Positions 6,232-12,926 of a DNA stretch of 12,927 bases are shown piece by piece. Numbering within the stretch: the first letter of the stretch is position 1; every line of letters starts with the position of its first letter. Made by a program: the position numbers and the translations under genes. The notes beneath the pieces are model-generated. The model had not been told where the DNA came from, did not search any database, and saw only the letters and a program-made list of their open reading frames with translations. Source of the DNA: CAJKWP01 sp050943075 (lineage in GTDB: Bacteria; Bacillota; Clostridia; Christensenellales; UBA1242); assembly GCA_050943075.1 (NCBI GenBank), contig JBMNOM010000025.1, positions 1-12,927 of the forward strand, in the 5' to 3' direction.

Positions 6232-7170
6232 TTAAATCTCGTTCAATTTTTCCACAATTCTTAAAAAGCATTCAGTCATTTTTTCAAATTGTTGGTCTTC
6301 ATTTTTATGATTAATTAAACTGCTGTTAATTTCAACTTGAACTGCAAAAATTTGTGTTTCCTTTGCAACAAAATGCGCAACTGTTCTTGGCCCTGCTTTA
6401 AAAGGCTGGTCCACCCACACTTCAAAGCCAAACTCGTTAAAAATTGCAATAATTTCATTAAGCAAAGCAAAATTGTTTTGAATGTTATGCCCGCCAAAAA
6501 TTCCAATGTTCACTTGTTCTGTCCTTGTGGGCTTCATTGCGTGAATGTCAAACAAAAACTTAATTTGATTTTGAATGATGTGGCGTTTTAATGCAAATTT
6601 ATATGGGTGGCTTTCTTCATAGTTTGCGTCATCATCAATCACATTTTCCACACCCATGCAATTTGTTTTAATGATGGCATGGCTGTCAGACAAATTTGCC
6701 AAATTTAAAACCAAGTTGCCAGTGCCTGTGTCAAGGGGTTTAACTTGCAAATCTCTAATTTGCTTAACATTGTGTGGCGCGGAAAACATAACATTGTTTT
6801 TTCCTGCCAAAATTTCAAACGAATTATTAAGTATTGTCAGCTCTCTTTTTTGTTTTAAAAAGTTTTTATATTTTCCAAACATTTTTTGCAAACCAGCAAA
6901 ATATTCTTGCGACAAAACCTTTAAGTTTGCGTCAACAACAACCTTACAAGCCTTCCTTTCAAAAAATTGCTTTAAGGTTTGATTAAAAACATTAAAAACA
7001 ACAACATCTGGAAGACAACCCACTTTTTCGCCCTTGCAAAAAAGTTTTAAAATGTTTTCTTCATTTACAATTTGCAAATTTTTAATATCAAAAAATTCAA
7101 CATCATTAAGGTAATTTTTAAAAATTTGTTGGGAAGAAATTTCTTCACCATAAATAAACCACAATTTCAT
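6232..7170 (-). CDS. N-formylglutamate amidohydrolase-like protein with an extra N-terminal domain
   Basis: The 312-residue protein has motifs placed like those of N-formylglutamate amidohydrolases, zinc enzymes that cleave N-acyl amino acids: SAPHN (H133) in an early strand, a DxG stretch (147-151), the EESHPYKFALKRHI segment (185-198), DIHAM (D208, H210), VNIGIFGG (220-227) and QVEIN (E280). These correspond to the family's HG, YHxxH, DxHS, DIxIG and LExN motifs. The first 125 residues are not part of that fold and I do not recognise them; they contain a Rossmann-like DVVVFNVF strand. Substrate cannot be assigned, and N-formylglutamate itself is doubtful because no histidine-degradation genes are nearby. 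I chose ATG 7170 because AAAGGTG sits five bases upstream and the promoter at 7192-7220 places transcription start just before it; the longer reading to 7305 would lie upstream of the promoter. Confidence 0.65.
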   Translation of the reverse strand: MKLWFIYGEEISSQQIFKNYLNDVEFFDIKNLQIVNEENILKLFCKGEKVGCLPDVVVFNVFNQTLKQFFERKACKVVVDANLKVLSQEYFAGLQKMFGKYKNFLKQKRELTILNNSFEILAGKNNVMFSAPHNVKQIRDLQVKPLDTGTGNLVLNLANLSDSHAIIKTNCMGVENVIDDDANYEESHPYKFALKRHIIQNQIKFLFDIHAMKPTRTEQVNIGIFGGHNIQNNFALLNEIIAIFNEFGFEVWVDQPFKAGPRTVAHFVAKETQIFAVQVEINSSLINHKNEDQQFEKMTECFLRIVEKLNEI

Positions 7171-7191
7171 AACAACACCTTTAATATTATC

Positions 7192-7220
7192 ATTATAACA
7201 TAAATTTGCTGTTTTTTCCA
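7192..7220 (-). promoter_or_regulatory. Promoter of the amidohydrolase-like gene
   Basis: The minus strand has -10 TATAAT (7192-7197) with the extended TGT before it, and -35 TGGAAA (7215-7220) at 17 bp. It leaves a leader of about 15 nt, which supports the start at 7170. Confidence 0.65.
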
Positions 7221-7410
7221 CTTTATTTAACAAAATGAAAAACATCAAACCCAAACAATATATCATACATGCAAAAAAGCGCATATATGCAAACATAAAA
7301 GGCAATTAAAAGCAAAAATTAAAAAACAAAACAATAAAATCTGGCACTCACTTTTGCCGTTAAAACGCAAACAGTCCAAAGTTAAAAAACTTAAAAAAAA
7401 CTAATGGAAT

Positions 7411-7445
7411 AAAACAAAAAAGCCAAGCAATTTTGCTTGGCTTTT
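7411..7445 (-). terminator. Intrinsic terminator of the 7461-8216 gene
   Basis: An 11-bp stem AAAAGCCAAGC/GCTTGGCTTTT (7418-7428, 7435-7445), loop of six, with a T-rich tail on the minus strand. Its arm is nearly the same as that of the terminator at 6115-6148. Confidence 0.85.
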
Positions 7446-7460
7446 AAATTAAAGGTTTAA

Positions 7461-8216
7461 TTAAACTGGTGTGAATTCCCCATTTGATTTTGATTTTGGT
7501 TTTTCTTCTTTTGTTGTTTCAGCTTTTGGTTTTTCTGCTGTTGCCATGTCAGCTTCTTCTGTGTAAGCATTTTCATATTTTTCTGCAATTTCAGCAGCGC
7601 GATGTTTTTTAAGCTGTTCAAGTGTGTCTTTAATAAATTCTTTTGGCCAGCATTTTGCAATGTTTAATGATGTTCTTTTTTCTGGATTATCTCTGTCAAA
7701 AAGGCGGTCTTTCAAATAGCCATCTTTTCTTTTGCCAATTTCTGTCACAAGTTGCAATCTCTTAAGTAGCCAACTGCTTTCAATGTTAAAATCATATTCA
7801 AAACCATGTGTTCCATAGCCAAGTTTTTTGGCAGCGTCATATTCAAATGAACCAAGCATAACAACAACCAAACCATCATCATATTTGTCGGCAAGAATTT
7901 GGCTTAAAACTTCATTATAGTCATAAACATACAATTCGCTTTTAACTTGAGTGTTAAGCAAGGATTCTCTTATTAAACTAAAATCTCCAGCACCAAGTTT
8001 CAAAATCCATTTTTCGTTTTTTCCGTCAAACAAGAAAACTTTTTCATCATTAGTTTCAAGATTATCAAAATTTGGAAGAATATTCTTAATTTTTTTTCTA
8101 ACATCTGTTGGAATTTTTCCAAGGAATTCAGCAATATCTTCATACGCCTTTTGATTTGTGTGAAGCATTGCTCTTATGCATCCGTCAAGATTAACGTGTC
8201 CAAATATTTCTTTCAT
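7461..8216 (-). CDS. Unknown soluble protein with a low-complexity C-terminal tail
   Basis: The 251-residue product has a mixed alpha/beta body (1-205) with alternating strands and helices (for example VFLFDG, WILKLGAG, GLVVVMLGSFEYDAAKK) and no signal peptide or membrane helix. Residues 206-251 form a Glu/Lys/Ala/Thr-rich tail with two PKxExxKEEKPK-like stretches, probably disordered. I recognise no family or catalytic motif. ATG 8216 follows AAAGGTGG with a 5-base gap, which is better than the GTG codons three and two codons upstream. It is a single-gene unit with its own promoter and terminator, divergent from the LRR operon. The tail recalls the charged tail of the 1458-2300 protein in composition only. 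Confidence 0.75.
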   Translation of the reverse strand: MKEIFGHVNLDGCIRAMLHTNQKAYEDIAEFLGKIPTDVRKKIKNILPNFDNLETNDEKVFLFDGKNEKWILKLGAGDFSLIRESLLNTQVKSELYVYDYNEVLSQILADKYDDGLVVVMLGSFEYDAAKKLGYGTHGFEYDFNIESSWLLKRLQLVTEIGKRKDGYLKDRLFDRDNPEKRTSLNIAKCWPKEFIKDTLEQLKKHRAAEIAEKYENAYTEEADMATAEKPKAETTKEEKPKSKSNGEFTPV

Positions 8217-8242
8217 AAACACCACCTTTTATTTATATTTGA

Positions 8243-8271
8243 ATTGTAGCACACACGAAAATAAATTACAA
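8243..8271 (-). promoter_or_regulatory. Promoter of the 7461-8216 gene
   Basis: On the minus strand, -35 TTGTAA (8266-8271), 17 bp, then extended -10 TGC-TACAAT (8243-8248). The GTGCTAC context recurs in the plus-strand promoter at 8401-8429. Confidence 0.65.
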
Positions 8272-8400
8272 TACCCATTTTTTTAATAAAACACTTGCAA
8301 ACTTAACCCTTCAAGCATTTGTCTTGTTTTTTTCAACAAAAACAACAAAAGTTTTTGTTTTAATTTATTATATATATTTAGTTTTTTTACGTTTTAAATA

Positions 8401-8429
8401 TTTACAAAACAAAGTTTGCGTGCTACCAT
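8401..8429 (+). promoter_or_regulatory. Promoter of the LRR operon
   Basis: -35 TTTACA (8401-8406), 17 bp, then extended -10 TGC-TACCAT (8424-8429). It shares the word GTGCTAC with the divergent promoter at 8243-8271, and both rely on an extended -10. Confidence 0.5.
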
Positions 8430-8472
8430 AATTTAAACAATAAAGAAACCAAAATTTTGAGTGAAGGGGAAA

Positions 8473-10203
8473 ATGGAAACTCCAGATTTAAAAATCATTA
8501 AAAAGAAATATAGCGAAAATTTTGCAAAACTTTGCAGAACACTTTTTCCAACCATTTTGGAAGAAGAAGGCGTGCTATATGAAATTATTTTAAGCAACTT
8601 TGCGCCAACAAGGTTTCTTTATGACGATTTGATTGAAACTGCAAAAACAAGCGAATTTAAAAATTTAATTTATCATATTTATAATTTAAGTAAAGAAGTA
8701 TCAAAAGTGTCAAATGATGTTTCCACCCCTTATGAACTTATGAAAAAAGCTGGCTACACTCTTTATAAATGCAACACACAAGATGATATTAACTCTTGCA
8801 TGAAATATTGGCATCCAGACGAACTTCTTTGCACTTTTGCCGATGACGAAAGAATTAACACGCACATTGTTTTCTTTGCAGTTAAAGATGGTGCCAAAGA
8901 ACTTAAACGAAAAAGTTTCAAAAACCCAGAAAGACAAGATGAATATGGCACATCAGTTATAAGCATTCAATTTTCAAACGACAGTTCCAACACACTTTCA
9001 ATAAAAAACAGATACAACCACACGGTTAAAAACCCAGATGCAACATTTTCAAACAACCTTGACAACATCATTCCTGGTTTAACTCAAAGTTTTGTACGTG
9101 AGTTTAATTTAAACATTGAATCAAATCAAGAAGAATTTTTAATAAGCAATTACATCCGCGCTGCAGATGGAAAACTGTATAGACATCATTTCGCTTTAAA
9201 CGGCTATTTTTTCTGTGAAAACAACATTTTGATTCAACGCGACAACTCAATAATATCTTACGACAGCGAAAAATGTGTTTTGACTGACGGGTTTGTTATT
9301 CATTTGGACAATAAAAAAATTGAAAGAATTGAAACAAGCAGAAATCAAGAACCTGATTCCTTTGTTGATTATTTTAATGATAACATCAAAAAAATTGAAA
9401 TTATTAAAGAAAACGGTTGCAAAACACTTCTTTTAACACCTTTAAATGGCGAACTTGTTAAAATTACACTTGATAAATTTAACAGAATTATAAAATATTC
9501 CAACCCAAACATAACCGAAGTTAAAGACAACTTTATGTATCACAACAGGTTTTTAGAAGAACTTGATCTTCCAAATTTAAAAAGCACTGGAAACAACTTT
9601 TTATATCACAACACAAATTTAAAAACATTAAACACACCACAAATCAAAACAATTGAAAACTATTTTTTATCATATAACACTGATTTAAAAACTTTAAATT
9701 TACCACTTCTTGAAACAGTTGGAATAGATTTTATTACTTATAACAAAATAATTGAAAAGCTTTCCTTACCAAACTTAACAAGTTGTGGAATATCATTTAT
9801 GTCATCAAACAAAACACTAAAAACTCTTTCTTTGCCAAACTTAAGAGCTGCAGACAAGTTTTTTATGAGTAATGGCACATCACTTATTGAAGTTTATTTG
9901 CCAAACCTAACAACTGTGGAAGCTTGCTTCATAATGAGTAATTCCACAATAAATAAAATATATCTGCCCAAGTTAAAAAAAGTTGGCAATATGTTTTTAA
10001 ACAAAAACACCAATTTAACAACAATAGATTTACCAAATCTTGTTGAAGTTGGAAGTTTATTTTTGAATAATAATAGTCAAATTCAAAAAATCAATTTGCC
10101 AAAACTAAAAATAATAAGCTCATCCTTTATGACAAGTTGCACACTACAAGAAAAATATAAAATTGAGGCTAAACTATACAACAACTCCGAATTTCTTTCA
10201 TAA
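8473..10203 (+). CDS. Cytosolic leucine-rich-repeat protein with a conserved-looking central domain
   Basis: The 576-residue protein has no signal peptide or membrane segment. Residues 1-90 look helical. Residues about 91-210 form a dense block (HIVFFAVKDG, PERQDEYGTSVISIQF, NTLSIKNRYNHTVKNPDATF, NNLDNIIPGL) that I recall from hypothetical proteins of uncultured gut Firmicutes, with no assigned function. Residues 211-345 are beta-rich. From 361 come nine tandem repeats of exactly 22 residues (starting at 361, 383, 405, 427, 449, 471, 493, 515, 537), pattern LxxLxLPNLxxxGxxFLxxNxx, preceded by a partial copy at 347-360. The pattern is close to BspA/treponemal LRRs (LRR_5), which usually bind proteins; here the location is intracellular. 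ATG 8473 follows AAGGGG by three bases; the upstream GTG at 8461 lacks an SD. It is the first gene of a unit with the gene at 10209. Confidence 0.8.
   Translation: METPDLKIIKKKYSENFAKLCRTLFPTILEEEGVLYEIILSNFAPTRFLYDDLIETAKTSEFKNLIYHIYNLSKEVSKVSNDVSTPYELMKKAGYTLYKCNTQDDINSCMKYWHPDELLCTFADDERINTHIVFFAVKDGAKELKRKSFKNPERQDEYGTSVISIQFSNDSSNTLSIKNRYNHTVKNPDATFSNNLDNIIPGLTQSFVREFNLNIESNQEEFLISNYIRAADGKLYRHHFALNGYFFCENNILIQRDNSIISYDSEKCVLTDGFVIHLDNKKIERIETSRNQEPDSFVDYFNDNIKKIEIIKENGCKTLLLTPLNGELVKITLDKFNRIIKYSNPNITEVKDNFMYHNRFLEELDLPNLKSTGNNFLYHNTNLKTLNTPQIKTIENYFLSYNTDLKTLNLPLLETVGIDFITYNKIIEKLSLPNLTSCGISFMSSNKTLKTLSLPNLRAADKFFMSNGTSLIEVYLPNLTTVEACFIMSNSTINKIYLPKLKKVGNMFLNKNTNLTTIDLPNLVEVGSLFLNNNSQIQKINLPKLKIISSSFMTSCTLQEKYKIEAKLYNNSEFLS
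9553..10140 (+). repeat. Coding repeat: nine 66-bp LRR units
   Basis: Nine consecutive 66-base units encode the 22-residue repeats. The DNA copies are well diverged while register and the LPxL and F positions are kept, so the array is old and under protein-level constraint, unlike the identical 13-bp copies at 1283-1390. Confidence 0.85.
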
Positions 10204-10208
10204 CCGCA

Positions 10209-10466
10209 ATGGAAACACGCAGAATGTGGTATCAAAATGCCGATGACATTGCCACATTTTTGGCAGAAATCAACCCAAACAACTGGACAAAAGCAGAGTG
10301 GAAAAAGATGATGGATGAAAACTTAATGCTTTTGGAACGCGAAACCACACAACTTTTAAATGGCAACTATTCCGCTTCAATTGCAAAGTTTGACGAAGTT
10401 GAAAACCAAGCAATTATGATGGCAAATGAAATGAGCAAAGACATCATTAAACAATTTAGATTGTAA
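10209..10466 (+). CDS. 85-residue protein resembling the C-terminal half of a longer Clostridia/Bacilli family
   Basis: The product is helical and has the pattern WYxNADxIAxFLxEINPxxW, then a LMLLExE helix, YxxxIxxFDxVExQAxMMAxEM and IIKQF at the end. I recall this as the second half of an uncharacterised family of about 150 residues in Clostridia and Bacilli; the family's first half (a helical part with a conserved WTR segment) is missing, and the sequence before the ATG in this frame does not supply it. It starts five bases after the stop of the LRR gene and has no SD of its own, so it is probably translated by coupling. It may be a functional half-length version or a remnant left when the upstream part was replaced. 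The C-terminal residues are well kept, which argues against advanced decay. Confidence 0.6.
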   Translation: METRRMWYQNADDIATFLAEINPNNWTKAEWKKMMDENLMLLERETTQLLNGNYSASIAKFDEVENQAIMMANEMSKDIIKQFRL

Positions 10467-10497
10467 ATTACATAACAATTTTAACAACAATCAAACA

Positions 10498-10539
10498 ACA
10501 AAACAGCAATAATTTTTTTGTTGCTGTTTTGTGTTTTTT
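10498..10539 (+). terminator. Terminator of the LRR operon
   Basis: A 12-bp stem (10498-10509 with 10521-10532, core CAAAACAGCAA/TTGCTGTTTTG), 11-base loop and a T-run 10534-10539, 32 bases after the stop codon at 10466. Confidence 0.85.
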
Positions 10540-10786
10540 ATAATTTCAATAAACGTATTTATCAATTTTTATTAAAAATTAATAAAAAAATATCAAAAAT
10601 TTAATAAAAAACTTAAATTTTTGCTTCATTTTTTAATAAAAATAAAATTTCATGTCTAATTGCTCAAAACTCAAACTAACAATTAAGGCTTCTTTTTTGT
10701 TTCGTTTAAACACAAAAACATTATATACTAAAACAAAAAACAAAGTTAAAAAATTAAATTTGGCAATAATTAATCAAAAGGAAATT
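10540..10786 (+). other. Gene-free AT-rich stretch before the acyltransferase gene
   Basis: Almost pure A/T with runs of TTAATAAAAA. There is a possible -10 TATACT at 10724-10729, but no acceptable -35. An in-frame extension of the downstream gene to 10652 exists, but it has no SD and is low in complexity. I see no RNA gene or repeat array. Confidence 0.4.
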
Positions 10787-11494
10787 ATGAAAAAGAAGCA
10801 AAAAAAACATCGTGGGTGGTTTTTCACACAATTCAAAAAGGTTTTAAAACTTTTCATTAAAAAGCCAAAAATGGTTTTTCTTGGATCGCTACCAAAACGA
10901 AACACAATTATTTTAAGCAACCACGTTGGCACAACTGCACCACTAAAACTAGAACTTTACTTTCCCCACAAAATTCGTTTTTGGGGCACACACGAAATGA
11001 ACGAAGGTTTGGGCAGTGTTTACAAATATCTTTCCAATATCTTCTATCATCAAAAAAAAGGCTGGCCACTTTGGCTTGCAAAAATTTTTTGCTTGCTGGC
11101 AGCCCCACTTTCATTTTTATTTTATCGTGGCTTGAATTTAATTCCAACCCACAAAGATGTGCGCTTAAGAAAAACTTTAAAGGAATCACTTGAAACATTA
11201 AAGCAAAAAACCAACATTGTCATTTTTCCAGAAGACTCAAAAAATGGTTATCTCGACACTCTCCAGCACTTTTTTGCCGGCTTTGTGATCCTCATGCAAG
11301 TTGCCCAAAAAGAACACATTAATTTAAATGTTATTGTTTCTTACCTCAACAAAAAAAACAACACCTACATCTTTGATAAGCCCATCTCCGCCACAACTCT
11401 TTTTGAAAAACACACCACTCGCAAAGCAATCGCTTCTGCTCTCAAAAACCGCTGCAATCAACTTGGAGAAATGACAAGAAATCAAAAAAATTAA
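10787..11494 (+). CDS. PlsC/LPLAT-like acyltransferase lacking the HX4D aspartate
   Basis: The 235-residue protein has the layout of 1-acyl-glycerol-3-phosphate acyltransferases, which move an acyl chain to lysophospholipids at the inner membrane face. It has a basic N-terminus, the motif I region TIILSNHVGTTAP (N45, H46), an RFWGTHEM segment, a hydrophobic stretch (about 96-114) before FYRGLNLIP, motif III VIFPED (145-150), then KNGYLDTL and FAGF, and a motif IV-like NVIVSY. In the classical HX4D motif the base His is followed by Asp at +5; here that place is Ala51. I recall clostridial relatives with SNHxxxxGP-type motifs, so this may be a property of a subfamily and not a dead enzyme. ATG 10787 follows AAAAGGA at a normal distance. 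It is a single gene; no clear terminator follows, so read-through into the tRNA region is possible. Confidence 0.72.
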   Translation: MKKKQKKHRGWFFTQFKKVLKLFIKKPKMVFLGSLPKRNTIILSNHVGTTAPLKLELYFPHKIRFWGTHEMNEGLGSVYKYLSNIFYHQKKGWPLWLAKIFCLLAAPLSFLFYRGLNLIPTHKDVRLRKTLKESLETLKQKTNIVIFPEDSKNGYLDTLQHFFAGFVILMQVAQKEHINLNVIVSYLNKKNNTYIFDKPISATTLFEKHTTRKAIASALKNRCNQLGEMTRNQKN

Positions 11495-11541
11495 ATTAAA
11501 TTTAATGTCAAAAAAATTAAACCTTTAATTTAAGAAATTAA

Positions 11542-11570
11542 TTGACAACAGCCACAACTTGCAATATAAT
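11542..11570 (+). promoter_or_regulatory. Perfect consensus promoter of the tRNA-Arg pair
   Basis: TTGACA (11542-11547), exactly 17 bp, TATAAT (11565-11570): all twelve consensus bases. It is the strongest promoter in the window, as expected for stable RNA, and lies 27 bases before the decayed tRNA and 123 before the intact one. Confidence 0.9.
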
Positions 11571-11597
11571 AAGAATGCTTTGATAAAAAGCATTTTT

Positions 11598-11665
11598 GCA
11601 CTCATAGCTCAATTGGATAGAGCATCTGACTACGGATCAGATGGTCAGGGGTTTGATTATTCCCT
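11598..11665 (+). pseudogene. Decayed tRNA-Arg(ACG), 3' third lost
   Basis: The acceptor 5' strand GCACTCA (11598-11604), D arm GCTC/GAGC, anticodon arm TCTGA/TCAGA with anticodon ACG (11632-11634) and variable loop are intact. The T arm is broken: AGGGG (11647-11651) and TTTGATT are followed by bases that do not pair, and no TGAGTGC acceptor strand or CCA follows. The product could not be charged. It sits between a perfect promoter and an intact tRNA with the same anticodon. Confidence 0.8.
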
Positions 11666-11693
11666 TCAAAAATACTCGCAAAAACCTTAATAT

Positions 11694-11770
11694 GCACCCG
11701 TACCTCAGCTGGATAGAGGGCTCGGCTACGAACCGAGACGTCGGGAGTTCGAATCTCTCCGGGTGCACCA
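11694..11770 (+). tRNA. tRNA-Arg(ACG) with encoded CCA
   Basis: Full cloverleaf: acceptor GCACCCG/CGGGTGC, D stem CCTC/GAGG, anticodon stem CTCGG/CCGAG, loop CTACGAA with anticodon ACG (11728-11730), T arm GGGAG/CTCTC with TTCGAAT, discriminator A and CCA (11768-11770). ACG, read as ICG, decodes CGU/CGC/CGA. It is not a simple duplicate of the neighbouring decayed copy. As the tRNA next to an integrase gene it is the likely attachment site. Confidence 0.95.
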
Positions 11771-11795
11771 CTAAAAGCCTTAAATATAGGCACTT

Positions 11796-11824
11796 ACAGC
11801 GATTTAATCAACCGCTGTTTTTTT
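11796..11824 (+). terminator. Terminator of the tRNA unit
   Basis: Stem ACAGCG/CGCTGT (11796-11801, 11813-11818) with an 11-base loop and a T run, 26 bases after the tRNA CCA end. Confidence 0.75.
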
Positions 11825-12073
11825 ATTTTAAAAATGAAAAAATCAAAATTTTCTCCTTAAACAAACTAAAATTTCAACTCTGAAAACTCTACGTTTTTTA
11901 ACAAATAAAATAGTATGTTTTTTTCAAAAAATGAATGAAAAATGCTCAAAGTCAAGAATAAGTCAAGAATAAGTCAAGAGAGCGTGCAAATACTCATTGA
12001 TTTTTACTGGTGTTTGATGGTGTTTGTTGATATTATTTTTCTGCATTTTTTTTGCAATTGCTAGTATTTATAT
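11825..12073. other. Gene-free tRNA-to-integrase spacer
   Basis: AT-rich DNA without an ORF that has an RBS. It holds the 11-bp tandem repeats at 11949-11980 and a 10-bp duplicated word (TGGTGTTTGA then TGGTGTTTGT, 12008-12027). This is the expected place for recombinase arm-binding sites. Confidence 0.5.
11949..11980 (+). repeat. Three tandem 11-bp repeats, candidate integrase arm sites
   Basis: AAGTCAAGAAT occurs at 11949-11959 and 11960-11970, and a third copy at 11971-11980 matches for nine bases. One copy per helical turn places all three on the same DNA face. Short direct repeats between the attachment site and the integrase gene are typical of arm-type binding sites of tyrosine recombinases. 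Confidence 0.6.
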
Positions 12074-12103
12074 AAAAAAGGAGGTTTTTATACCTCCCTT
12101 TTT
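12074..12103 (-). terminator. Terminator of the integrase gene
   Basis: Hairpin AAGGAGGT/ACCTCCCTT (12078-12085 with 12092-12100, one bulged base), followed on the minus strand by a T-run. It overlaps the last two bases of the integrase stop codon. Confidence 0.75.
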
Positions 12104-12926
12104 ACATTTCAATATCTGATTGCTTTAACTTTTTCTTTTTGCTTTCTAACTGTTTTTGTAACTCTTCAATTTCTCTCTCTAAATCATCTTTACTATCAAT
12201 ACCTTTATCAAAATTTAACATTTCAGATATTCTTGTTGCTGAGTCTATTTTAGAATCAAAATCTAAGTGGGAATAAACATCGGCAGTTGTATTAAAGTTT
12301 GCATGCCCCAGCCATTCTTGAATTTGCTTCATTTGAACACCACTTGCTAAAAGCAAACTAGCACAAGAGTGTCTAAGATCGTGAAGCCTAATCTTTTTTA
12401 ATTTATTGGCTTTAATAATGTCTTGCATTGATTTTGTTAAAAAGTCAGGCAAAATCAAACCACCAAATTCGTTTACAAACACATAGTCTAAATATTCTTT
12501 ATTATAGCTGTTTCCATACATCATCATATTCTTTTCAATATTTCGTTTATGATCTAACAAGTCTTTTTCTATAACCTCTATTAAAGGCAATATTCTATAA
12601 CTAGCAGAGGTCTTTAAGTAATCTGATGCATAGACTTCTTTATCAAAAACTAGGACTTTATGTTCAACTGTTATTGTTTTCTTTTGAAAATCAACTGATT
12701 CCCACTTTAATCCCAACAACTCACTTCTACGAAAGCCATAATAAGCAGCAACCTTTAATGCGAGTTCTGCCTTGTGTCCTTTACAAGCCTCAAGAAACAG
12801 TTCAATTTCATCTTTATTGTAATATTTAAATCTGGACCTTTCTCTTTTTAAAGGGTCAATAAACTGAGCTGGATTTTTAACTATTAAGTCTTTCTTTGAG
12901 GCTTCTTTTAAGGCAGGATTAATTAT
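12102..12926 (-). CDS. int: Tyrosine recombinase (phage/ICE-type integrase), N-terminus outside the window
   Basis: The visible 274 residues begin inside the core-binding domain (INPALKEA, then KNPAQFIDPLK, typical of the Tn916/phage integrase family) and hold the whole catalytic domain: Arg I in YYGFRRSELLGLKW (R66 of the visible part), Lys in YLKTSASYR (K105), HDLRHS (H182, R185), LGHANFNTT (H208) and nucleophile Tyr in DVYSHL (Y218). All catalytic residues are intact, so it should be active. The C-terminal tail (about 245-270) is a Lys/Glu coiled coil. The start lies beyond 12927; the TTG at 12719 is internal. Family role: site-specific strand exchange, commonly into tRNA 3' ends, which fits the tRNA-Arg 330 bases away. 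Its codon use (AAG, GAG, CTG, GCT) differs from the other genes, a sign of transfer. Confidence 0.95.
   Translation of the reverse strand: MINPALKEASKKDLIVKNPAQFIDPLKRERSRFKYYNKDEIELFLEACKGHKAELALKVAAYYGFRRSELLGLKWESVDFQKKTITVEHKVLVFDKEVYASDYLKTSASYRILPLIEVIEKDLLDHKRNIEKNMMMYGNSYNKEYLDYVFVNEFGGLILPDFLTKSMQDIIKANKLKKIRLHDLRHSCASLLLASGVQMKQIQEWLGHANFNTTADVYSHLDFDSKIDSATRISEMLNFDKGIDSKDDLEREIEELQKQLESKKKKLKQSDIEM

Noticed and set aside
7171..7305. 45-residue N-terminal extension of the amidohydrolase-like gene
   Set aside because: The promoter at 7192-7220 lies inside it and a good SD precedes ATG 7170, so the extension is not transcribed from that promoter.
7341..7362. CIRCE/HrcA-like operator (GGCACTCA)
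   Set aside because: Only one partial arm is present; there is no GAGTGC partner nine bases away and no heat-shock gene nearby.
8337..8357. Hairpin CAAAAAC/GTTTTTG as a terminator or regulator
   Set aside because: Seven A/T-dominated pairs in very AT-rich DNA are expected by chance, and no gene ends there.
10652..10786. N-terminal extension of the acyltransferase
   Set aside because: Low-complexity Lys/Asn/Thr sequence without SD; ATG 10787 has AAAAGGA and starts a typical basic N-terminus.
11574..11597. Hairpin AATGCTTT/AAAGCATT with T-run as a terminator before the tRNAs
   Set aside because: The predicted transcription start (about 11577) falls inside the left arm, so the RNA would not contain a full stem.
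11602..11793. Minus-strand ORF containing GEIRTPDVSVRSRALYP
   Set aside because: This is the well-known false ORF produced by reading antisense to tRNA genes.
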